A DNA stretch of 64,000 nt from Lineus longissimus (Eukaryota; Nemertea; Pilidiophora; Heteronemertea; Lineidae). Each line of letters starts with the position of its first letter. The stretch's first letter is position 1. The notes under the pieces are model-generated. The model did no database searches, was not told the origin of the DNA, and saw only the letters and a program-made list of their open reading frames with translations. Shown here piece by piece: positions 10,789-23,804 of this stretch. Both the position numbers and the translations under genes were made by a program. Location of the stretch: the NCBI RefSeq assembly GCF_910592395.1, contig NC_088317.1, positions 16,662,039-16,726,038 on the forward strand, read 5' to 3'.

Positions 10789-13700
10789 ATGAGCAAAGTC
10801 AGACGAAAAGTGACCGTAGAAAAGGGGTCCAGTGTTTCAGAAACTTCTGAAAAACGGAAGCCAAGTGTTTTCGAGCGGCTTGGACCTGGCGCTTCGAGGA
10901 GGTACAGGGATGAGGAGGACGCTGTAAGTCTTTGTTGTCTATCTAATGCAGTGTGATGTGTAGCTCATGTTTGATTTATAGGCCTAACTACAGAATGGCC
11001 GGGACAGTAGACTGAGTAGTGAGTAGTAGCTCTGTACATTATGTACACTCTGTCCCTCTGTACATTATGTACACAATTGCCATCATTTAGCACAGAGTGT
11101 CCCAGCTATTATGCAGTTGCTCCGGTTGTACCAGGGTATCTGGCAATTGGCCTATTCTCACCATCTTCCAGCTAGGCCTATCTTATACACTATTTTTGTT
11201 GAAATCTCTTTCAGCTGTCTGAAAAAGACGAGAGACCATGCCATAAGTGGATGAATACTGGTTCCTGCTCATATGGTTCCAGTTGTCGCTACTCTCATCC
11301 ACCCCTTCATCACCGAAGGGATGATAGCCCCGAGGATCTGCGACATAAAATGAAACATCGGAAAGGGAAAGGCAGGAGTCGTGAACGTCAGAGAAGTGAA
11401 TCATTATCCCCAGAGGTAAGATGAAGAGTAGGGACTCGGTGTTTGACAGGATAGCTGATATCACACAAAACAGTTTCTCTGCTATTCTATTTGGAATGGA
11501 CAAATACTTGATCAAATGATGAGCTTATCGCTGCATTTCAAGAAAAAGGTTAACCCATTCACCTAGCAAGACTTGTCTTACTCTTCTAGACTTGCATCAA
11601 TTCGAATTCATTTTCATCTTTTTCAGCGCCGTCGTAGTCCTGAACCTCGCAAGAGCAGACGTGACAAGGACTTACTCGCTAAGGACGCGGGAAAGATCAG
11701 ATCAACAGTTGTTGTTAAGACGTCATCGCAGAGCACCGATAGTGAAAGTGAAATTGACAGAGGTTAGTAGTCTGCTAAGGGAGATCAACGAGTACAGGGC
11801 TCAAAATCAGGAGTTCATGGGTTTGACTCTCGAAAGGATCACCACTATTTCGTCCCGGTGTCCATGAGCGAGACACTTAACCCTACATTGCTTCGTCCTT
11901 TGAGTGAGACGTAAAACCAAGGTTCCTTGTACCTGGTACTGATACCAGAGAAAAGAAAAGACCTCATCTGAGCTGACATAGGCTTAAGATGATCTCCTCT
12001 CCCTGGCCAAAGACAGAGTCACTAGGCTGTTGAACCCGTTTGGGCCAGAATTGTAGTCGCACGGAAGAAATGCTCACGGTCTTGTCAAATACTCTGAAAT
12101 CAATCTCCAGTGTGAGAGTTTAACAGTCCCCATCTTCTTTCTCTAGGCCTCACTGGTGGCGGAGAATTCAACGAGCGGATGTTGGACTTTGAGCAGGAAC
12201 TGACGCTTATGAAACGCCGTCAGGAGTTGCAGCGTGAACTCAGTCAGCTGCAGGAAGAGGAGCGATCGGAGGAGAGAGAAAACGTCCGAATCAACATTCA
12301 CAAACCTGGGAAGGTAATTGGATAGTTATTTTAAGACCTCCCTTAGTCATTTCTAAATCATCTTGCAGCGGCACCCAATTGACTCAAAAATCCTTTTGAA
12401 AGTCCATCAAACTGTGAAAATATAACTTTTTTCAAAGTACGAAACAACAAAATTGACATCGATGCGAAAAAACAAAACAAAAGGTGGGAAGGTCTGACTA
12501 GTTCTAACAAAAGCCAGGAAAAACGCTGTATTCCGATAATCTGACCTCATATCTGATATTGACCCTCCGCGATGATTATATTGCAGATCTTGAAAGAAGT
12601 TTTACCAGTTTTCCTCGAGAGCAGTAGCTCCTCGGACTCGGACTTAGATCGAAAGCAGAAGGGAAAATCTAAAGATAAAAAGAAGCACACCAAGATGCCC
12701 GCGGCTGAACTCAGTCCAAAGTAAGTACAGTTGGTTGGCTGGCACTGGTTTAACAGGCCTTTCGATTACATCATTTTCACACCGCTATACGGTGTAGGAA
12801 ATTTGGCATGTCCCCAAATTAGGCCCTGAAAAAATTTCCCCCCAATTTTTTTTAAGGGGTAATTTGACGCCCTGAAGCATTTTTTGACACCTTAAATGAC
12901 CAAATCTCATCCTAAATGGCCTAATTTGATACTTTTCATCCTAAAATTATGAGTTTTCAGGTGCATGGGACAATGTCAGTCAATAAGGACGTCGATGTTC
13001 AGGCAAATTGGCACGACGAAATGTCCCCAAATTAAGCTAAAAAGAAAAAAAAACATGTCCCCAAAATAGGCTTAAAAAATACAGAGTGTAGAGGTCTCCA
13101 TGTAATTGAAAGGCCTGTTTAAGTTAATCTGAACTAGAAGCATTGGTTGTCTCAAGCTAGGCAGTCACCGAGGTTTTGCCCGAAATGACTACTCCACCAA
13201 AGCAATATTGAGAGTTAGGTAAGGCTTCTTGCACCTCTAAGGTTCGCGATTGTACCCCAACTTCCTGAAAACATCATGAGAAGAAAGGGCTAGCGAAAAT
13301 AAAGAGAGGACATAATAATAATAATGAGTCTTTTATATAGCGCAATTCCATGACACTCTAGTTCTCGCTCAAAGTGCTTTGGGATATCATATTATTACCC
13401 CGGTCTCCACAGAAATCAATCAGGGGTTTCAAGGAGCAACCAGAAGGTGCTCACTTGAACTCGACCAGTAGGGGAACCAAGCAGTGACTCGGCCGGGAGT
13501 CGAACCCACGACCTCCTGATCATGAGGCCGACTCTCTTCCACTGCGCTACCGCTGCCCCTAATAAGCTGGACTGCTACCTTATGTCAGAAGTTGCTCACC
13601 ATCTGTTCTATCTAAACACACAGAAAATCTGTATCTTTTGTAGGAAAAAGGCAAAGGATAAAAAGAAAATGAAGACTGTGGCATCACCTCCACCCATTGC

Positions 13701-16700
13701 TGTGCCAAAGATCCGTCGACGTAGTCCCAGTGTTGAGAAGGTGAAGCCTGCTAAGAGGTGAGAAATGTGACTCGATTCTTGAATCAATACAGGGGTGTCG
13801 TTCTCTCAGTTGGGTTGACTAGAGAAAGAGGTACCTGTTGTATTAGCTCTGCTAATCTTTGTTCAAAGATTAATTATGGTGGTGCAGCAGTTGGGTGGCG
13901 CGAAGATGAAAAAAGATGATGTCACAATGGCCAACCCAAGATGTCGCCGAAGTTATGGCACGTCACTTAGGTTTCTAGGCCGAGTGAGTCTGTCTTCAGC
14001 CAGAGCATGTGGAGTCTTTGCGAGTTACTCATATTTCTCACTTGGTGGGGTATTTTGGCTGGGCATAGACACCAGATAGGAGGAACTTGGGTTTTACATC
14101 TGGTGTTCAAACCCTAGCACTTCAGGTGGTTTCGATAGGTGATGAAATAATGTGGTACCTGCACCTTGATTACAATCTGTCCAAGAGACATCGTAGTCCA
14201 TAATTACGAGATGTACATTTTATTGTGTTTTCCAGGCATTCGTCGAACGAGAGTCTTCTCCGCGATCCTTTTAAGAAACATAAGGAAAAGGCTAAGTATA
14301 CAACACTGCCCAAACAAGAATCACCCGAACCCGTTCGGTCGAAACATTCCGCAAGTCCTGACCGTAAACAAAAGAAACTGTCACTATTGTTGCCTACGGC
14401 TAAGAAATCGAAAAGTCGAACTCTGTCGCTTTCTCCTGAGCCGAAGAAAGGCAAGAAAAAGGCGTTGATATCGCCGAAGGAGAAGGATCCGTATGATCCA
14501 AAACAGCGGAAATTCCGGGAGGAAAAGACGTTTGAGAAACCTAAGGATGATAGGCCAAGGTCAGTCGATAAACATCGTGATGATGGACGTGTTGATAAGT
14601 ATGCGAGAGCAGTTGCTGCGCCTAAAAGGAGGGACGATGGTTATTTTGATGATGGGGAACGATTACGCTCATCGGATCGAGCACGGGCTGTAGAACCTAG
14701 CCCACCAAGAGACGTTAGGGGTTCTAAAGCCAGAGATTTGCATCCGCAAGACCAATATAGGAAGAAACGCCATGATGACCTGAAATCTGGCAATGATTAT
14801 TCGAAGACTAAAGGAGACTGGCAAAAGCCTGCGCCCCCTCCGAAACGAAGATACGAATCCTCTTCCTCAGAAAGTGATTCCGATTCTGATTCATCAGACG
14901 ATTCTTCGAGCGAATCAGAATACGAATCTCCGAAAAAAACGCGAGCTAAGATACCGGAGGTGAAGGGTAGGAGTAGTAAGCATGGCAGCCAGGGGTCCAA
15001 GGACCAAGAACGTTGGCCCGAACCGGCAGATCATAGGGAATTTGATGATCGGACTAGATATTCTCATGATAAGCGCCGGGCTGGTGACGACGGACAGCAT
15101 AGGACACGATCGCCAGAACCCAGAGACGTTTCCTTTGATCAGAATCGCTTGGATGAGAGGCAGAAGGATAGACGCTCCTTACAAAAAGAGGATAAGAATT
15201 TTGATCGGACTAAGGGTCATCATAGAAAGCCACCTGTCTCCCCGGAGGAGTTTCAAGGGAGGCGGGGCCGAGACTATGATGATAGGGATCAGAGACGCAA
15301 GAGTTCACACTCCCCTGGTCGACATGATAGATCACTTGAGAGGGATGTCCCACATGGCAAGAAAGACAGGAGAGATGACAGGGAGCGTCACGGGTCACCT
15401 GAAAGATCAGAGTCTGGTCGGGATAAATATCGCCAGTCACCGGATCGACGGAGCTATCAGAGTTCTGATGATCGAAGTAGGGTGGATGATAGGTCACGTG
15501 GAGGTGATGACCGGACTACAAGAGGTGATCGGGGGTTTGAGCGCAGGGATGAGCGTTATCGGGATGAGCGTGGAAAGAAGGAGCGCAGTCTGGAAAGGAA
15601 TGATCGCCTGGATCAGGGTAAAGAGAAGATCGAGAGGGGAGGTGATAGAATGGAGAGGGGTGGGGATCGGATTGAAAGGGGTGGAGAGAGATTGGATAGA
15701 GGTGGGGACCGGGGCCCAGATAGATCAGATCGAGGAGGCGATAGGATGGAGCGTGGTGGTGAGAGGATGGAGAGAAACGATCGCATGGAGCGTGGCAGTG
15801 ACCGAGGAAGGGATAGGAGTCTAGAGAGAGGTCGAGACAGGGATCGTAATATGGAGCTAAGTGGAGAACTCGGTATGGAATCGAGTCGTGATAGGAACTT
15901 GGAAAGAGCTGGCGATCGAAGTATGGATCGTGGTGGAGATAGGAGTATGGATCGGGGAAGGGACCGAAGTTTGGAACGCGGAGACCGAGGGTTTGAACGC
16001 GGGGATCGTGAGTTAGATCGCGGTGGTAACCGTAGCATGGATAGGGGGCAGGATCGGAGTTTGGAACGTGGTGGGGATCGCAGTATGGACCGCGGTTCTG
16101 ACCGGAATACCGATCGAAGTTCGGATCGTAATTTGGAGCGTAGTGCAGATCGGAGTGTCGATAGAAATCGTGAGGCAAGAGACGATGAGCGCAGTCGTGG
16201 AAGCGATCGTAGCATGGATAGACGAGATGATGAGCGGTCTCGAGATCCGCGTGGGAGGGATAGAAATGTTGATAGTCGCGATAAGGACGATGAACGTCGG
16301 GGACCAGACCGGACTCGAGATAATCGGGATCCACGAGATCCCAGCCGGCCTCCTGTGGGTGACCCTAGAGACAGGCCTCCTGGAGGAGATCCCAGGGATA
16401 GGCCTAACGAATCGAGACAAGATCGGCGTGGGTCCCCAACAAGAGATTTCGATCGTGGTCGTCGCAACGGACAGTCACCAGTTGCATGGAATGAGCGAGA
16501 AATGTTTAACCGCGATCAACGAAAAAGGCCCGAGGATTCTAGGCAGCGCCGTGGTCCTTCACCAGTGCTGTCCGCACGAGAGCTCCTAGAGCGCGAGCGA
16601 AGGGAGGGCTTAGAGATGGAGCTCCAGCGTGGTCTACCAGGTAATCCTCCTGAGGGTGGCTGGCCCTTTCCCCCGCCTCGTGAACTTATGGGTGGTAGAG

Positions 16701-19700
16701 GTGGTAGGTTCATGCCTGACGACCGCTATGGTAAGCCAGCACCTGAATTCCCACCAGAGGAAGGTAAGGCATTGATCTGGAGGGAGAAGAGAGGGTTCCC
16801 ACTCTTGAGGCTAAAAAGCTGGAAATTTTTTTTTTTTTTCAAATGAATCTTTCCAAGCATCCTATTGAGGTGACAGCAGTGGGAACCCTTCATTTCAGTG
16901 TTTAGGTGTTGTTGCTGCCTACGTTGTTAGGTGGTTTAGAACCTTACTGCACAAGTTTTGTTTTGTAGATGCACTCCTCTGTCATTTTGAATTATCGAGG
17001 AAGGCGTCTGGTCATCTTGCCACTTGGTCACGCTCCCTCCTCGATGAAAGGGCATGCCCAAGTGGTGAGCGACTGGAGCCCTTGATAAGTTGAGATGACT
17101 ATCATCTGTCTGTAGTTGCATATAGATTTACACCTGGGAAATTCCTTTGCTTTGCTTATGCACACCACCCTTTTGTTTTATCATCGCTTTTTGGTGCCAT
17201 TGAGAGTGATGGATGCGTGTGAATATCATGTATACTCAGATTCATCCGGTTCATTCTTGTTGTTGGTTCACGTCCGTCAGTGTGCATATTGATACAGATG
17301 GTGATAATAAGCTCAAACATCATGTCAGGCTTACAAGCTAAGCTTGTTAAATACAACATTTACAAGCAATGCATCACATGTACATCTTATGGTAGCAATT
17401 TTAATAGTCTGTCTAAGTTCCCGTGGTTCCACTTCATGGAAAATAATCACCTTCAAAGTAACTTTTAAGTGTTGGTGATAAAACTCAGGCATTTTAAGTT
17501 CTATTGTGTTCTTTGAACCCATTAGGCTATGAAACTAAACATTACTTTGTGGCTTATATAAGTTATAAATCTTGACCATTTTGAATCTAAGGCTAAAGTC
17601 TCATAGAATACATTTGAAATGTTGTTCCCTGATGTGATTTTGTAGATATGCCTCCAATGGAAGACTTCCCTGGCCCGCCAATGCGCGGCGGCCGTGGCAG
17701 AATGGCATTGGGCCGCTTCCCTCCTTTCCGTGGGAATGACCGCGGAAGACGTGGCGGGTGGGATCCCCTCGAAGGCCGTGGCTTCCGACGTCGTGATGAC
17801 ATGGATCCCGAGGACCGTAGATTCGGCGATGATCGATGGAGTAGGGATCGGTTTGGTGAATATCCTGGCAGAGGTCTTCCCATGCCTCCTGAGATGATGG
17901 GGCGGCTACCGCCGGACTGGGAAGACAGAAGACCGGGAGATAGGTACGCTTAGAAATTCTTAGTCTCATTCTTATGGGATATGAGGCTGCAACGCACTCT
18001 ATAGAAACTTTGTAACTGTGTGTGATACGCTTTTCTATGTTTGCAGTCGGGTATTCTGTTCATCATGAAAATGCATTGTATGAAAAATCAAGTGGCAATA
18101 GGTGTATTATAAAGAAATCCACCCATTCTCAGAAACTGATCAACCTAAAGTCTTGAAGTATTAAGTAGTGCTCGAAAAATATCCTTCTTTTAAGTGCTTA
18201 TTGCTTGATTGGTTGAAAAATTCTCCCATAACTTTTGTTTTTAGGTTTGACGACCGGCGACCACCTGGTTTACGGCCAGATGATCGAATGCGTGGCGATG
18301 ACCGACGGATGCTGCCAGATCGCTTCGACGACAGAGGCCCGCCGCCAATGATGGAAAGCGCTGATGGACACTACCAGGACAGAAGGAAACGTCCGCACGA
18401 CAGTGACAGGTCATTGTCACCTGCTTACAAACGTAAACGCGACGGATCGCCGACCGACTCGATGAAAAGTGGTCGGTCGGAACGGAACAAACCACCGAGA
18501 GATGATCCGAGGGAAAATGACCCAGGAAAGGTGAGTATTTCCATTTTAGAGTTTCTGCACAGTAGTTCATTGTCAAGCTCTGGATATGTTCTTCTGTTCT
18601 CAATGTTGTGATTGTAAAGAATGTGGTCTGTTCCCTCAATATTACCTGATTTCACAAAAAAAGCACTGCTCGGAAAAAATGCGCTGAAATGGTTGGGAAG
18701 TTGTCAGTATTTTGCTTCAAATGGCTCATTTTTTATCACACTTTGTCTCATTCTGGCCAAGGAAGTATTTTTAGATACTTTGGACTTCAAAGTTTCAGAT
18801 GAAGTATAGCCTTTCATTCAAGTGTGGCATTTTCGGTGCCAAATAACCTGGCAGAGATGAAGGAGTTTGTCTTTCCAAGACCTTGCTGTGTTCCCAAGAT
18901 GTCAGTGTCTTCATGCGAGAAGTGTTATCTAATGCTCTCTTTTCTTGAATTCAGTCATTGGACGAGGAAGCCAAGTTCAAGACTGACCGCTACATGGCTG
19001 AGCTGTCCAAACGTAAACGCTCTCAATCACCTCCTGATGACCGAGCTCCAGAGGACCGAGAGAAGAAGCGACAGAGGCCAGATAGTAAAGGTATGTACAT
19101 TTCATACTTCGATGTGCGACTATCACAGGTGTCTGACATATGACGTGATGGCAGCCTATACCGGAGGGTCACGACAAACAGTCACTGAGGTTCAACTTTG
19201 TACGATACATGGACGAACAGCTTTGAGAACGACTTATTTGGAAATAATTTGTTGATCTTTCCACAGGTACAGGCTCCGAGAGCCATCATGGCAGCGGTGC
19301 ATTCAGCGACTGGTCTGACGACCCGGACGAAATACTCAACAAAGAAGAGAGAAATAAACAGCGAGAGAGGGACGGCACGGAGCCGAAACGTGGCCGCCAT
19401 TACCGTAGCTCTAGCTTGAGCAGCGTGGGGAGTCGTCATAGTAAGCAGGATAAGAAGGATAAGATCGTGGAACCGGCCTCGCCGGGTATCCCAGCAGGGG
19501 AAGGAGATAGGTACGTAACGGTCGAAATGTGAAAACTTGACTGCCCTAGTCCAATGATGGTACTGTTGAAAATGACAGGTGTCAAACTTGAGATAGGTAT
19601 CAAATAAGCCACATGCAGGGCTTTCGTTCCTTCAGCATAGCCCCACATGCAGGGCTTTCATTCCTTCAGCATAGCCCCACATGCAGGGCTTTCGTTCCTT

Positions 19701-22328
19701 CAGCACAGCCCCACATGCAGGGCTTTTGTTCCTTCAGCATAGCCACACATGCAGGGCTTTCGTTCCTTCAGCATAGCCCCACATGCAGGGCTTTCGTTCC
19801 TTCAGCACAGCCCCACATGCAGGGCTTTTGTTCCTTCAGCATAGCCCCACATGCAGGGCTTTCGTTCCTTCAGCATAGCCCCACATGCAGGGCTTTCGTT
19901 CCTTCAGCATAGCCCCACATGCAGGGCTTTCGTTCCTTCAGCATAGCCCCACATGCAGGGCTTTCGTTCCTTCAGCATAGCCCCACATGCAGGGCTTTCG
20001 TTCCTTCAGCATAGCCCCACATGCAGGGCTTTCGTTCCTTCAGCATAGCCCCACATGCAGGGCTTTCGTTCCTTCAGCATAGCCCCACATGCAGGGCTTT
20101 CGTTCCTTCAGCACAGCATGTCTTGTTTTGCAGGAACAGCACAGTGCTATGAGTACTGTAAAATGTCAAATTCTCCCTTTGTTTTGTTTTGACGGTGTTT
20201 GCAAATAATCTCCATACTTTTCAAGTTTGTTTTTCAGACCTTTTCTTTTTTGTCTGAATGTTCAGTTTGTATTCTTGTGTTGTCGTTTTTTCAGGCCGGC
20301 TGAACCCGAGAGGAATGGGGACATCAAGAAAGAGAGAGAGAATGGACCAAGGAATGGGGATGCTGGGGGTGCCGTTGGTGATGATGATGGTTAGTACATG
20401 GTCAGGGGAGCTCTTGGTCCAGACAGATTTTGTAATATCAGTTTGAGTAATTTCTGACAGTTTGACACACCATTTTCTAAAACCTGTTAGAATTATTTGT
20501 AATGCTTGACCTTTCGTTTCAGAGAAGGGTGTCGATATGGAATACGATCCCATCTCGGATGACGAGTTAGAAGAACTCATCGCTATTGATGATGGTAGCG
20601 GCGAGCAGGGGGAAGATGGATCCAAAACAAAAAATACAGGTTAGTGTGTTCGTTATTTCAGATTGACTGCAAGGGCATTGACTGTCTGGTCCTGTGGTTC
20701 AATGGTCAGACTCTTGATCCAAAAACTGGATTAGTAACCTGTCATGGACCAACTTCTTACTTCAGTCCCTTCCAATGGGACGTGAAAAACTCTCTCGTTG
20801 TCTCCTAGCTTTCCTGACCAACAGTTCTGTGCTAGAATTTATCTTTGCTGCTACAAGTGCAATCATGATCTTCATTTACCTTGCATAACACTCTCCTGAT
20901 CATACGACTTCGTATATTTCTTCAGCCATAGTGGATGCCCTCGACATCGACTGGTCAAGCTTGGTGAAGGACACGCGGCCTAAACCTCCCATGTCTTGCT
21001 CGGCCCTCAAGAGGTTCTCCCCAGCGAACGTCCTGGCCCGCATTGGAGTGTCCAGGGCCTATGCCGGTGAAGCCCTGATGGAGAAACTCAAGCAAAGATG
21101 CCAGGCGATGATTGAGGAGGAAGCGAAACAGATGGCACTAGAGAATGGTGAGAGAGATACGGAAACTGGATTAAAATCGGTATCAGGTAAGCCCCATGAT
21201 GTTCTGCCTTTACGTGGAGCGCTGTGGCGTGTGCCATATTGGGCAAGATGTCCAACTTTGGGACCAAAAGTAGTGTCCTTCATAGAATAGGTGACCTTAT
21301 CACAGAGATGTCTGCTTTGAGACGTTCCACTGAGTATTCTCTATACTGGTTCCCTTTTCCCACTCATTCCCTGGGCGTTTTCAGTCATTTAAATAATGTA
21401 ATTTCACATTCTCACTTCGGTTTTTCACAGTCGACCCATCGGCAGACAAACAGGAGCAAGCTAATGACAAACCAACGAAGCCAGCGCTGGTTGTGCCCAA
21501 ATTTGAATTTTATAATGACATTGCGTTCAAGCATGCTACCGAAGTGACAAAACGGAAAGAACGCGCCAACCTTCTTAGTAATCTTGGACCATACCGGAGG
21601 GCGCTGTGTGCCAGGAGGGACTTGAGTATCAGGAGACGACTGTGCAAAGTGGAAAAGGTAATGATGTTTCTCATATAGTTTCATCATATCATATTTTATT
21701 TACCGGTGTTGTAATCCTATTGGATTTTTCCAGCGTTATAGAGTCCATGATTAAGATAGACTACAGTAGAACCTCTCTATTAAGGACACCTTTGGGACTG
21801 GCAAGTGCTGTCCTTAATAGAGAGGTGTCCTGATCAGACAGGTCAAATGGAATAGAAACTACCAATTTGGGACCAAAACTAGTGTCCTTAATAGAGAGGT
21901 TGTCCTTTAATAGGGAGGTGTCCGCTAAGGGAGGTTCCACTGTACTTTTATTTGCCCTGGCATAGACACTCGGGTACAAGGGACCACTGCTTCAAGTGTC
22001 ATCTGACAGACTCTCGAATATCTCGATGAGCAGGAATTCTAGTTCCTTGAAACCCATACCTGTTCATCCAGAAATATGATCCTGGCTTCTCCCTGGGGTC
22101 GCAACCCAGGCCCCATTGCGTGGTAGCAATCAGTGTTGGTAATTTAATTCCAATTTGATTTTTTCATTTCAGGCGCAGGACCAGCCACCGATCTACAATG
22201 TTCAAATAGACAGAGACCTTGTGAAATTAAGTGCTCAGCTTTTGAAGCAGGCCAAACAGACTAGTTACAAAGAACTGATGGGAATGCCCATCACCGATGT
22301 TGTACAACCCACAGAACCTTTGAGATAA
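10789..22328 (+). CDS. ZC3H13: Zinc finger CCCH domain-containing protein 13
   Basis: Subunit of the nuclear m6A mRNA methyltransferase complex (with WTAP and VIRMA; the fly homologue is Flacc/Xio). Exons: 10789-10923, 11215-11415, 11627-11762, 12147-12313, 12587-12720, 13644-13757, 14236-16763, 17646-17943, 18245-18530, 18955-19090, 19267-19510, 20295-20389, 20523-20639, 20926-21186, 21431-21657, 22173-22328. They sum to 5,235 nt (1,744 aa; human about 1,668) with all phases consistent. The start MSKVRRKVTVE matches the family. A CCCH finger spans about residues 54-73 (C-x8-C-x5-C-x3-H). Exon 4 is a coiled coil. The 2.5-kb exon 7 is Arg/Asp/Ser low complexity with many SMDRG-type repeats. 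The conserved C-terminal part starts near residue 1390 (FSDWSD, YDPISDDELEE, DIDWSSLV, RANLLSNLGPYRRALCARRD). The 5' UTR exon was not identified. Confidence 0.95.
13311..13559 (-). mobile_element. tRNA-derived SINE in a ZC3H13 intron
   Basis: On the minus strand it begins AGGGGCAGCGGTAGCGCAGT, which contains a pol III A box (TAGCGCAGTGG). A B box follows (GGTTCGACTCCC). The non-tRNA body ends in an ATTATTATTATG-type tail near 13,311. The spacing and tail fit a tRNA-headed SINE, not a functional tRNA gene. Confidence 0.8.
14830..16330 (+). repeat. Arg/Asp-rich coding repeat block of ZC3H13
   Basis: Degenerate 18-24 base repeats encode runs such as DRGGDRMERGG, RSLERGRDRDR and DRSMDRG. The array creates long open frames on the other strand and in shifted frames; these are composition shadows, not genes. 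Confidence 0.85.
19608..20116. repeat. 33-bp minisatellite in a ZC3H13 intron
   Basis: About 15 near-perfect copies of a 33-base unit (CCCACATGCAGGGCTTTCG plus TTCCTTCAGCATAG). Few variant positions (CACAG for CATAG, TTTTG for TTTCG) recur in a pattern that suggests block duplication. Because 33 is a multiple of three, one frame stays open; I do not regard it as coding. Each unit carries CTTCAG, a splice-acceptor-like word. Confidence 0.95.
21768..21945. repeat. Dispersed 'TATTAAGGACA' repeat, copy 3
   Basis: In a ZC3H13 intron, starting CAGTAGAACCTCTCTATTAA and ending GGGAGGTTCCACTGTA. The two ends are complementary, so this copy is a complete folded-back element of about 175 bp. It is the best copy in the window for defining the family ends. 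Confidence 0.8.
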
Positions 22329-23325
22329 ACCGAACCCATTAAACAATGAGAATTTAAGTCCAACTGAAATGTTCAAATTTTGAGGCTCGGGAATCGACCA
22401 CGTTCATAGCAAATCTCCTCTCCATGTACGAGACCATAAGAAGATGACCATTGAAAGCTTTCTGTCCTGTATGATGTCCAGGAAACTCCTCAAGTCGTTC
22501 ATATTCTCTTGACAGCTATTTGAATTTCATCCAAGCTGTCTTTGAGGCCACTGCCATTGGGTAGTCTTGATACATTTTGATGTCACTGGTAGTACAGCAT
22601 CCCCTTTCTCAAGATGAGAGTTCCCTTGGGCAACCAAACACTTTTACAGTAGTTCCTGTTTTTCTTAACATGGACATCAAACCCTGAATTGATTATCCTC
22701 AAGAGGAAGAGAGGAAAAGTTATTTCATTGTCTTTGTCAAATCCCTCCCCGACCTTGTTGGTTGTTGTAGTATTGTGTGTGCCAGTAGTATGCCTTTGTC
22801 AACCGCATGGCCTAGAGTTTGCCCGGTGTCGCTGTACCCGTCGTACTGAATGTCTTGGCCAGTTGTACATTTACCTAGATATCGTCACCCGTCTTTTCCT
22901 GCGATGAGTGGATGTTTGGAGAACACCTGGATGCATCAAGGATCGGAATCATCCCCTGCTAAAACCTGTTATGTGGAGCATGAAATATTTTGTTTGAATA
23001 ATTTGGAGTTGCAAATTCTCTGTATTTACCTTGTAATATCCTTGAAAGAAATGTATATGGACAATTTTGAAAATGTCTTGAGGCTGCTTTTCCCTGTGTT
23101 GTACAAGCATGGAATACAATTAAAGTTTTCATCAGAATGTAAAGAATACGTCACAATTATGGTGACCGATTATTTAGAAATTGTATGTTTTTGATGATAT
23201 TATCATGTTACAAATGAGTTAATCTGTTGAGCCGGTTTCTCTCCATAGTCAATGTCAGACACTGCCCCTTGATGTAATGGTCGTGATTCATTCAAAGGAT
23301 GTTTTTACATCACGAATAATTTCAC
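22329..23325 (+). other. ZC3H13 3' untranslated region
   Basis: There is no intron or second gene signal between the stop codon at 22,326-22,328 and the AATAAA at 23,326. The stretch is AT-rich with short meaningless ORFs, as expected for a 3' UTR of about 1 kb. This is inferred from position only. Confidence 0.6.
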
Positions 23326-23331
23326 AATAAA
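23326..23331 (+). terminator. Poly(A) signal of ZC3H13
   Basis: AATAAA followed about 20 bases later by a GT-rich stretch (CTGTGTACTTCGTAATTTG). It is the first strong signal after the stop codon in a suitable context. Confidence 0.55.
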
Positions 23332-23408
23332 AGTTGTTCAGACGACAATTCTGTGTACTTCGTAATTTGACCGGAACTGTTTTGGTAAATCCTAGTGATT
23401 GTTTCTAA

Positions 23409-23580
23409 GGCCGAAGTTACATAGACCTCATTCGTTCATTTCCCAGGACTCATTTTCCCCTTTTGCTTTCTTTCCCCTGTGAATGCACGGCTTTGTGGCG
23501 TGCATTCACCGAGGAATGAAAGAAAAACCCGGAAAGTGACTCGTGGTAAATGAACGAATGAGGTCTATGTAACTTCGGTC
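23409..23580. mobile_element. 172-bp foldback element
   Basis: The first 33 bases (GGCCGAAGTTACATAGACCT and on) are repeated as a reverse complement at 23,548-23,580 with one mismatch. It is non-coding and MITE-like, and lies just past the ZC3H13 3' end. Confidence 0.85.
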
Positions 23581-23613
23581 TAAAGGAGTGTTGAAGCAAG
23601 GGATGCAATTATT

Positions 23614-23804
23614 TGTGACCCACCGCGGCAAAATGGGTCGCATGTCGCACAGAAAATGAGCCTGAAATGACACCAGGACATAATAGAAGAAATTGATACA
23701 CTCGCATTTCATAAGAGGCAGACAATAGTGAAATGTACAACCAGTCCGTCTCGACCTGTCGAGCTCGAAGCGACATGCGACTCATTTTGTTGTAGTGGGT
23801 CACA
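23614..23804. mobile_element. 191-bp foldback element
   Basis: The left arm starts TGTGACCCACCGCGGCAAAA; the right arm is the complement, ending TGTAGTGGGTCACA. The arms are about 35 bases long with several mismatches. It is unrelated in sequence to the foldback 34 bases to its left. Confidence 0.75.

Noticed and set aside
13480-13559. tRNA-like sequence with A and B boxes
   Set aside because: The A and B boxes are present, but the acceptor stem does not close and a SINE body and tail follow, so it is a SINE head and not a tRNA gene.
15516-16467. Long minus-strand ORFs (about 270-285 codons) opposite ZC3H13 exon 7
   Set aside because: They are Ser/Leu/Arg- or His/Tyr/Asp-rich mirrors of the RD repeat on the coding strand, with no start context or splice structure of their own.
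19608-20116. CRISPR-like regular 33-bp repeats
   Set aside because: Units are contiguous with no variable spacers and lie in an intron of an animal gene; it is a minisatellite.
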